A stretch of 64,000 nt of DNA from Euglena gracilis (taxonomy: Eukaryota; Euglenida; Euglenophyceae; Euglenales), in the NCBI GenBank assembly GCA_039621445.1, contig CP154954.1, positions 66,560,714 to 66,624,713 on the forward strand, written 5' to 3'. The position numbers and the translations under genes are program-made. The notes below the pieces were generated by a model, which was not told the DNA's origin, searched no databases, and was given only the letters and a program-made list of their open reading frames with translations. Each line of letters begins with the position of its first letter. Position 1 is the stretch's first letter. Shown here piece by piece: positions 58,301 to 64,000 of the stretch.

Positions 58301-58773
58301 TGGGCGCACATACACCACAGGGCCGGAGGGGTATTCGCGATGGTCAAAACTTTACGGCAGTGGTCATCCCACAATGCCTGTGTGAGTTGGTCTGGTGCCG
58401 GGTTTGCGCTCATACGCATAACCCGGTTCATCGTCTCCGCCGTGCGGTGGATCATCACACCCGCATACGGTGGGTGGCGACGAGAGCCTGATGGCTGAGA
58501 TGGCCGCGCTTCCGCGGGCATCTGGGTCATCCTGCTACTGCTGCTGGCTTCAGGGTTTCCCTGAGCCGCAGTCCGTGCAGGTGGCTGCGTACCGTATCGG
58601 TATGCATATTGGTCAGGTTGAGGGTGAGTGGTGGGGTGGTAAGGCGGTCCTCCGCCTGAATCCCTTCCACCGGGCAGCATGATACCGCCCGGGGTCGGTA
58701 CGGTAAATTGTGTGGGTGGTTTGTTGTCAAGTGAAAGGGTATCTCCCTGGTTTGGGTATTGGCTGGCAAACAA
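55120..58773 (-). CDS. Unknown long ORF c, copy B
   Basis: 1,217 codons, nearly identical to 38623-42270: disordered Pro-rich N-terminus, (GK)n and GKGGKA repeats, aromatic globular domain with CQFCKEQ, acidic Pro-rich tail. In this copy the frame reads LRSLITDRSCGTA at the overlap before turning into the out-of-frame tail, and TDRSCGTA is also what the ORF d frame reads upstream in copy A. That supports an original single reading through both ORFs, or a recoding site. Confidence 0.6.
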   Translation of the reverse strand: MFASQYPNQGDTLSLDNKPPTQFTVPTPGGIMLPGGRDSGGGPPYHPTTHPQPDQYAYRYGTQPPARTAAQGNPEASSSSRMTQMPAEARPSQPSGSRRHPPYAGVMIHRTAETMNRVMRMSANPAPDQLTQALWDDHCRKVLTIANTPPALWCMCAQATMTGLVYYTDPDASGFAADITMRDLGVEVPPQVARQVPPVGTYTAHFRAHSPGLPEEETVEAPVRSEHPRVKESIFRSPERMPRRDYPAQEPVSQYTVSGDYPQEAPMPRDQYVYPPQPHPTIPDPIPRRPAEGNPPPTSDSARSARPREAAAAPRAAPVPPARDEPVNPWTGRPFETEEERQQYEYAVTIQPQIARRPPVSAGQGYPARAEMTREERQQYDAAVSALTGVPAPSRSSQLARQRDVAVAEAPPARPTSSAAGKRDRGPENLTPQPQRRSPRSENPPAAMHVDAEEEAPPAPDVTAERARRETRPSPVAPVYSNRGDAEQEFARTPSTESVTYPVFTPEDPEYWEYSDPYRATFEWLSNTKGKGKGKGKGKGKGKGQEKGGKAPPGKGGKAAWPAPGKGGKSAGPPTGKGGKAAEPSKTKDYDVNQVFDYLDEIWPKIEENLQQYTRAGNVIHRPPEAVLEVVQDRTYDHCKRFFYSSELHAFEGYPHSNEVVLDRMPGFWELWFWLGYPCQNFGIFTDRNGQSYVNCLGTCPDDETFVAQLKEIFNHMYSVSALGIQWKYYPLPEKLQVQAAVMFTNNLQVFLDSMYGMLFKVLDVDLAYPQRYKLECQFCKEQHIVDFWGFGERGKPPPTAENAGSPLTRRFLLHQCRKPQIGTQDRKVLKQHRQKIFLLQQYWHRAWITYVLEVYIYFLEYMTTDVNIHRKWLPRDYTDEEARPNDQDRRRMNLRPDWYEAEIGLPKHMENQFGNILIWEDFQSFYAADVEKQPRYALPLPAFLEDTGERGMSWDRRMQWEDLCRNNEDEPEPLPGSWVRPSWPPPYPNSDRSESISFFRLSDAQGCYRTGEDPRSAAQLHTEDSPPEAEETEEVVPMAEDEPQPAEPPARETRSPSVVMLDTVAETAQRPGSPTGDMTPIPLSPSSLGTPGGPTSPRKNPPETVTHTPEVLRLKLPVPGEIPTTEEPVEEPTSGEGPERRPSLGGRVLGGLRSLITDRSCGTAPVLPLLWQKRPSQRTKQLKLQPWRRMNLPQWPRHCRCRKRHGRRANQRQCQW

Positions 58774-58852
58774 AAATTCTGCGGAAAGAAAGAATGATAA
58801 GAATCAATGATAGAAACAACAAACGAAAACAACATGGATTTCCCATGTATCC

Positions 58853-61800
58853 TCAAAAGTTTGTCATGGAAACATCAATGTTATGCTTCTTGTTCCACAG
58901 CTTCCAATCTTGCTGGACATACCCAACAAAACTGGTTGCTGGCTCCCAAGTGTCCTCCTCGGGCCCATACCCTTTCCAGCGGACCTTCCAAAGGTGCATA
59001 CCTTTGTCGATTTTGTGATCGATAATTTTATCGACTACAAAGTCGTCCGTCTCAGGTAATCTGGAACGGGGTTTGAAGTGCAAACACGGGATGGGTTTCC
59101 CATCCGGTGGCGACAGGTATGGTTTGAAGTCGTCCATATGAACGTCCTCAACACCATTCGGTAATGCAACCTTGTAACGCCCGCTGGTACCTAGTCTTTC
59201 TAGGATTTCACAGGGGCCGAGCCAGAGGGGGTCCAGCTTGGAAGACTGCATGCGAGTACGGCTATTCCGTACCCACACGCGGTCGCCGGGACTATACACA
59301 GGTCCCTTGAAGTTCTGCAAAAACGATTTCCGTTTTGCTGCATGAATATCAGTGACGCGCTTCTGGACTGCAGAACGTAGATTTTCTACTTCCGCAAACC
59401 AGGTCTCGCAACTGACACTCGTCCGGGCGGGTCTCTCCGAAGGGACATCCCCTATTGCCGGAGGGTCCCGTCCGAAAACTAGTTTATAGGGGGAGTGAGG
59501 CAAAACCAGTCCTGGTAGGGTATTGATATGAAACAAAGACCATGGTAGAACTGATATCCAGTTGCTGCGCGAGTCAGCCAGTGAAAGGCGAAGCATATTC
59601 ACGACGGATTTCACGGCCGCCTCGGCTCTACCATTGCCTTTGGGTCGGTATATAATGGAAAAATGTTGCTCGATTCCGAGTAAACCGCACAAAGTGGTGA
59701 AAAACCTTGAAGAAATCAAATGGTCTTGATCACTCACGATTTCATTCGGTAAACCCATTAAGCAAATGCATTTCTCCAAAAATATAGTTGCCAAACTTTG
59801 GGCAGTCAACCCTGACTTCTGGCATGGAATGGCTACAATGTACCCACTCAGCCTGCAGACGACAACAAAAACGTAATCGTAAATTCTGTCGTACGTTCCT
59901 TTGCACGGTTCTAATTCCAGAAAATCCATGCAGAGGGATGTAAAAATGTCAGGGGGTACGGGGAAAAAGTCCATCGTACCAGGGGGGGTACCTCTGCGGG
60001 GTTTTACTGCTTGACAAATTTGGCACCGTTGCGCTATTCGCAAACAGCGTGAGTAAAGCTCTTTCTCGCTCAGGGTTGTGCAATACCTGCGGCCCACCAA
60101 CGAAAGAAGTTTGGGGGCCCCAGGGTGACCGTGGTTGTGATAACACAAAATCACATCATCAACCAGGTCCTGGGGGATACAATATTTGTAACCCGATTCA
60201 TTGCGAAAAACCAACCGTAAAGGTGAAAGAGTGTAATTGTCCAGCACTTCGCCATTACGAAGTCTGGTGACAATGGTGTCATACACAGGGTCACGACTAT
60301 AATCCCATTCGCGAAAGAACAGTGGGGAAGGGGACTCCGTGCGCGTAATACGCCGGGGTCCGGACGTGCTTCCACGTCGGCGCCTTCCGCGCACTGGTGC
60401 GATCAGGAATAGTTGTGAAACGGGAAAAGAATCCAAAAGATTATCCGCAGCGTCGTTTCGACGTGCGTAGTCGTCAGCTTCCTGACTTCCATGAAAAGTC
60501 GCGTCTCCCTCATCCGGGTTCCCAGGGTAATACCAAGGGGCCCGACTGAGCGGATCCGCTACTTTTTGTGTGTGACCAGGGGTATAGATAACCACAAGGT
60601 TGAATTGACTCAAGAACTCATGCCATCTGCATCGCCTTCCGACCGATGACATGGCCTTGTTCAAATCCTCGGTGTACCAGTGTTGGAGACTCTCATGGTC
60701 GGTCTTGACGAGGATCTGGACAAGGCTGCTGGCTACCCAGCTTCGGAATTTCTGGAGTATAAGCACGATTGCGTAGGTTTCCTTCTCGCGTATACTCCAT
60801 TTGACTTGACCTTTTCCATCGTCGCCCTGTAACTTTCTGCTGAAGAAAGCCACAGGTCGGAGCGCATTCGCCGCATTATGCTGGCTAAGAACTCCGCCAA
60901 CAGCGTAATCGCTGCTGTCGACTTCCAACACGTATGGTTTGTACGGGTCCGCGATTTCGAGGACAACATTCTCCAAAAGCAAAACCTTGATATTCTCAAG
61001 GGCGTCGCGCATTTGGTCATCCCAAATGACTTTGGTGTTGTCAACAGCTCGGTTTTTGAGCTGTTTGGTGAGGGGCACCGCGATTTTCGCGAAGTCCTTC
61101 ATATAAATCGCGTAGTATTGGGCTAATCCAAAAAATCCTTTGAGGTGAGTAATCGTTTTGATTACCTCAGGGGTCCATTTCTTAATGGCTTCGAGTTTAC
61201 TCGGAGCGGCTTTCCGCTGTCCATTGCTGAGGATGTGCCCGCAAAATTTTATAAGTATCCGAAACAAATGCATTTTCGCGCCTTTCGCGAAAAGCACATG
61301 TTTTTGAAAAGCGGTTAATACCGCGCAAACATGGTGGAAGTGTGTAACGAGGATATCCTCGCTGGATTTTGCGGTTGGTGGTGGTGTTCCCACCAGCACA
61401 TCATCAATGTACACAATGGCAAACGGTAAATCGCGTAGGACCCATTGTATCATGCGCTGAAACATGGCTGGGCCATTCTTAACACCCATGGGGAATACCG
61501 TCCATTGGTACACACCCTTGGATGTCACGAATGCCGTGTATGGTTGGGAGTCAGGGTGTAAGTGCATTTGGTGAAAACCGTCCTCTAGATCGAAAATTGA
61601 CCACAACCGGTTTTCCGATTGTTTGGTGATCAAATCCTCGATCAGGGGGAGCGGGAAGGGATCATCCCTTGTTTGGGAGTTCAGGTACCGGTAATCCAGC
61701 ACCAGTCTCCATTTCTTCTGACCTGAGGGGTCTGGGGGTTTAGGAACAACGAATGCCTGGGATGTCCACTCGCTTTTCGAGGGTACAATCCACTTGCGCT

Positions 61801-63802
61801 GAATAAGCTTCTCAATCATTTCATTGAGAGCTTGTTCGCGTTCTCCCGAACAACGAAAAAATTTCCGGTGCATTGGCTTGGCTCCATCCTTAAGCTCGAT
61901 CTTACAAACACCGAACGGACCGCGTATCGCGGGGTCGATGTCGCACGCGTATACTGGATTTTCCAGCACACCGTGAAATTCGCGGGTAATCCGCGAACAG
62001 AATTCGGCTGACTTAGGATGCTGACCTGCACTCTCGATGACTGCGGAAACCACCAGGGTATCCCTGGGGCTACCGAGCTTCCTCGGCACCGCAAATTCGG
62101 ACATTCCGAATGCATCGAAGAAACATACGCGAAAAATGATTTCTTGCAAGGGTGGTAATATTTTACCACAAAAATCTTCAAAAATCGGTACATTAGTGGG
62201 TAAATCCCACCAATAAAAACATACATACGATAGTTGGGTGAACCATTCCGCTTCCGGAATGATGGGTATGAGAATAACTCCACGGGCTTCATCCCGCAGA
62301 ATTTTCTCAACCGCACATTCGATAAGTTTTGGGGGAGGGTGCATCCATAACACCGTATCACCCCAAAATTTATCAAATGCGTTGGAGTGTTGTGACCAAT
62401 GACGTGGCAAACGGGCATGTGCATTGGATGAGAAGGCATCGATTTCCAATGCCAAATCAAAAGAATCAGCCAATGTCGCGATTTTGGAAAACCATCGTTC
62501 CAAAATGCGATATTGACCAAAATTGAAAGCATTCCATACGCATTTCGCGTATTCATGCACCCGATTTCCGGGTTGCAGAGAAGAAACACAATGAATGGAT
62601 CCACAAACATGCGGGTTGTCTTCCACTACCTCAAGGGGTAATCCCAAGGGAGTTTGGACAGGTTGGGGGTTTCCCCATTCCGCATCAAATTCATACCAAG
62701 TGTACTCTGGATGGTGATTAGACATAACGCTTTTCGCGTTTCCAAACAACGAGGTTAATCCGCGTTGTTGGAGAACTCGGTGTATCTCCGCGCATTGCGG
62801 GCTACAACCAAGTGTATCCCTAGGTGTAGATTCCGTATTCGGAATTGCGATTAGTGTCGGATTTTCAACTAAACATCCACAATCGAAATCCGATTGGGTG
62901 GAAATTCTCCTGCAGTGCACACATTGGAAGGAAGTGTAGTGGTGTGACGGGTGTGCGTGTACGTGGGTGTCGATGGCATTAGCCGGTGAGTCTTGTACAG
63001 GTGTGCCTGGATTCGGCACAACTGGTGGGAAACGGAGTGGTGGTGTGGCTGGGCGACTACTCGACACCGATATATCTTCAGGCCTTTGGGCTTTCGTCTT
63101 GTAACCCAGTGAAACGGCGGGGGTACCGCTACTCGCTTGCCCTGCCTCATGTGGAACGCATGTTGGTGTGTCATTGGGCAGGGGGGAGGCTTTCTCCGTA
63201 CCCCGGGTGTGGAAAACGGTTGTTGGTGTGGTGGTGGATAACGGTGTTGCCATTGTGGGTAACGGTGTTGGAAAAGTGGTGGTCATCATGGCGGATGTCA
63301 ACGGTGATGGTGGTTTGGGTGTCAATGAAGTGGTGGGTGCTGTGCGCAAACCGTGGGAGTGGCAATCCACAACCAATCGGTACTGGCGTAAAAATGGGTA
63401 TCCCAAAATTACGTCAGACCCGTGAATTCCGGACTCGTAACCCCAAATATTGGTGAAATGTTGTAATTGTGGGGGTTGTGAGTGATGCTTCGGAATGATG
63501 GGCAAGAGTATCTCGAGCACACATCCCAAATCACCACCACACATGGGGGTGTTATCCGCGGTTGTAATTTTGATCGGTTTCTTGGCGCTTACCAAGCGCG
63601 GGGTCGGTATCAACCCCAACCGAAAGAGCAGTGCAATGCGACAACCAGTGTCAATGAGAATTTTAACTTTAGTGGAGAAATTTTGGATGCGGATTTCCGC
63701 TTGGACGAGTAATTCCATTGGTGGTACGCAAAGTGAAGGGTCTGGCGGAAATACGTTTGCATGCCAGCTCTCCCATGAACCCTTTCCTACTTTGCTCAGC
63801 AT
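58853..63802 (-). CDS. Giant element Pol, copy B, intact: protease, Dam-like, RT, RNase H, integrase, chromodomain
   Basis: 1,649 codons, ATG 63802 to TGA 58853. Residue 51 starts the protease DTG; VILGYPF near 131; a Ser/Thr/Pro linker with a Cys cluster (CVHC, CGC) at 294-310; degenerate Dam-like module 452-525 (EIDAFSSNAH, MHPPP); RT about 640-850 with SIFDLEDGFHQM and YIDD at 798-801; RNase H with LEVDSSDYAVGG and TDHESLQHW; integrase HHCC (HNHGHPGAP...CQICQ), DDE residues in CMDFLELEP, VSDQDHL and GNGRAEAAVKS; chromodomain near 1590-1635 with KVRWKGYG and DTWEP. All catalytic residues of RT and integrase look present. Pol could be active if made. An 8-G run at 63878-63885 (7 in copy A) breaks the in-phase link to gag. 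Confidence 0.92.
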   Translation of the reverse strand: MLSKVGKGSWESWHANVFPPDPSLCVPPMELLVQAEIRIQNFSTKVKILIDTGCRIALLFRLGLIPTPRLVSAKKPIKITTADNTPMCGGDLGCVLEILLPIIPKHHSQPPQLQHFTNIWGYESGIHGSDVILGYPFLRQYRLVVDCHSHGLRTAPTTSLTPKPPSPLTSAMMTTTFPTPLPTMATPLSTTTPTTVFHTRGTEKASPLPNDTPTCVPHEAGQASSGTPAVSLGYKTKAQRPEDISVSSSRPATPPLRFPPVVPNPGTPVQDSPANAIDTHVHAHPSHHYTSFQCVHCRRISTQSDFDCGCLVENPTLIAIPNTESTPRDTLGCSPQCAEIHRVLQQRGLTSLFGNAKSVMSNHHPEYTWYEFDAEWGNPQPVQTPLGLPLEVVEDNPHVCGSIHCVSSLQPGNRVHEYAKCVWNAFNFGQYRILERWFSKIATLADSFDLALEIDAFSSNAHARLPRHWSQHSNAFDKFWGDTVLWMHPPPKLIECAVEKILRDEARGVILIPIIPEAEWFTQLSYVCFYWWDLPTNVPIFEDFCGKILPPLQEIIFRVCFFDAFGMSEFAVPRKLGSPRDTLVVSAVIESAGQHPKSAEFCSRITREFHGVLENPVYACDIDPAIRGPFGVCKIELKDGAKPMHRKFFRCSGEREQALNEMIEKLIQRKWIVPSKSEWTSQAFVVPKPPDPSGQKKWRLVLDYRYLNSQTRDDPFPLPLIEDLITKQSENRLWSIFDLEDGFHQMHLHPDSQPYTAFVTSKGVYQWTVFPMGVKNGPAMFQRMIQWVLRDLPFAIVYIDDVLVGTPPPTAKSSEDILVTHFHHVCAVLTAFQKHVLFAKGAKMHLFRILIKFCGHILSNGQRKAAPSKLEAIKKWTPEVIKTITHLKGFFGLAQYYAIYMKDFAKIAVPLTKQLKNRAVDNTKVIWDDQMRDALENIKVLLLENVVLEIADPYKPYVLEVDSSDYAVGGVLSQHNAANALRPVAFFSRKLQGDDGKGQVKWSIREKETYAIVLILQKFRSWVASSLVQILVKTDHESLQHWYTEDLNKAMSSVGRRCRWHEFLSQFNLVVIYTPGHTQKVADPLSRAPWYYPGNPDEGDATFHGSQEADDYARRNDAADNLLDSFPVSQLFLIAPVRGRRRRGSTSGPRRITRTESPSPLFFREWDYSRDPVYDTIVTRLRNGEVLDNYTLSPLRLVFRNESGYKYCIPQDLVDDVILCYHNHGHPGAPKLLSLVGRRYCTTLSEKELYSRCLRIAQRCQICQAVKPRRGTPPGTMDFFPVPPDIFTSLCMDFLELEPCKGTYDRIYDYVFVVVCRLSGYIVAIPCQKSGLTAQSLATIFLEKCICLMGLPNEIVSDQDHLISSRFFTTLCGLLGIEQHFSIIYRPKGNGRAEAAVKSVVNMLRLSLADSRSNWISVLPWSLFHINTLPGLVLPHSPYKLVFGRDPPAIGDVPSERPARTSVSCETWFAEVENLRSAVQKRVTDIHAAKRKSFLQNFKGPVYSPGDRVWVRNSRTRMQSSKLDPLWLGPCEILERLGTSGRYKVALPNGVEDVHMDDFKPYLSPPDGKPIPCLHFKPRSRLPETDDFVVDKIIDHKIDKGMHLWKVRWKGYGPEEDTWEPATSFVGYVQQDWKLWNKKHNIDVSMTNF
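62227..62449 (-). other. Dam-like module in giant element pol, copy B
   Basis: Residues 452-525 of Pol: EIDAFSSNAHARLPRHWSQH, LWMHPPPKLI, VILIPIIPEAEW. Same position and same degenerate HPPP core as copy A, so the loss of the Asn predates the duplication. Confidence 0.55.
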
Positions 63803-64000
63803 TCCGAGCGGAAATGTGGAGTGGGGGGTAGGGGACCCGAAATAATTCCGGGTACTGACCGTGAAGGCGGATGGGCAGGGGGGGGTAAGGTTGATCAGGT
63901 CTTACCTCCATCTGTTCATCAGCCCAGAGGTCCGTGCCCTCGGACCTCGGGCTCCCCTACTCCAAGTCCGAACCGGCCGCATAGCCGGCAACGGACTTTT
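63803..64000 (-). CDS. End of gag and gag-pol junction, copy B (partial)
   Basis: The last gag codons (KKSVAGYAAGSDLE) end in UAG at 63956-63958, matching 47515-47517 in copy A. After the UAG the frame continues through GSPRSEGTDLWADEQMEVRP towards protease, but the 8-G run shifts it, so pol here must start at ATG 63802 or suffer the shift. Truncated by the window. Confidence 0.7.

Larger units (their letters stand above)
51902..64000 (-). mobile_element. Giant Ty3/gypsy element, copy B (truncated by the window)
   Basis: Same order as copy A, offset by about 16.5 kb: 3' LTR, ORFs d and c, pol, and the last codons of gag (63948-64000). Pol is one intact frame of 1,649 codons. Its gag, leader and 5' LTR lie beyond the window. 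Confidence 0.88.

Noticed and set aside
1-64000. tRNA, rRNA or other structured RNA genes
   Set aside because: I saw no cloverleaf-like or rRNA-like segment by eye; tRNAscan-SE and Rfam searches would be needed to exclude them.

Overview
The window reads as a transposon graveyard from a large, repeat-rich nuclear genome of a photosynthetic eukaryote. The only recognisable host-type gene is a decayed light-harvesting chlorophyll a/b protein of the green LHCII type (minus strand, 422-1538). This points to a green alga, perhaps a prasinophyte, or to another alga with a green-lineage plastid; I cannot name a species. Everything else I can identify is mobile DNA. No tRNA, rRNA, CRISPR array or bacterial-type operon is visible.

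Layout. 1-5.98 kb: LHCII pseudogene, inverted-repeat elements and unassigned sequence. 5.98-12.7 kb: DIRS-like tyrosine-recombinase retrotransposon 1 (plus strand), split by several terminal-inverted-repeat (TIR) insertions (8105-9055 with 8582-8900 nested in it, 9605-9766, 10183-11668). 12.94-13.44 kb: tyrosine-recombinase C-terminal piece in the opposite orientation. 13.6-35.4 kb: DIRS-like element 2 (plus strand), split by three insertions.

The 15.4-33.0 kb part is a stack of insertions whose junctions can be read from target-site duplications (TSDs). DIRS 2 carries a Ty3/gypsy chromovirus (15391-33010, TSD AACAT). The chromovirus integrase gene carries a short non-autonomous LTR element (18103-26576, TSD ATAG). 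The left LTR of that element carries a 6.8-kb non-LTR retrotransposon (18192-24990, poly-A tail, TSD GGAATTACA). The non-LTR element carries a 412-bp C-tract TIR element (20742-21153, TSD TA). The intact right LTR of the short element is the empty site for the non-LTR insertion.

35.4-64.0 kb: two tandem copies of a giant (17.8 kb) minus-strand Ty3/gypsy element sharing one LTR; the right copy runs off the window. Each copy codes for gag, protease-RT-RNase H-integrase-chromodomain, and then about 1,850 residues of unrecognised protein in two frames. In the right copy pol is one open frame of 1,649 codons; in the left copy it is broken. An additional coiled-coil ORF lies upstream of gag in the left copy.

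Most interesting: (1) a Dam-like (phage N6-adenine methyltransferase-like) module, with an FAS-x3-NA start and an NPP(W/F) core, recurs in both DIRS elements, both Ty3/gypsy families and the non-LTR element, always in a different protein context; (2) the non-LTR element carries three 2A-like D(V/I)ExNPGP peptides and a canonical -1 slippery heptamer A-AAA-AAT between gag-like and pol-like frames; (3) TA-flanked, C-tract TIR elements interrupt coding regions, in one case cleanly enough that removal rejoins the frame; (4) the long unknown ORF pair keeps its -1 offset in both giant copies despite compensating indels. Many frameshifts sit in G or C homopolymers, so assembly error must be kept in mind.
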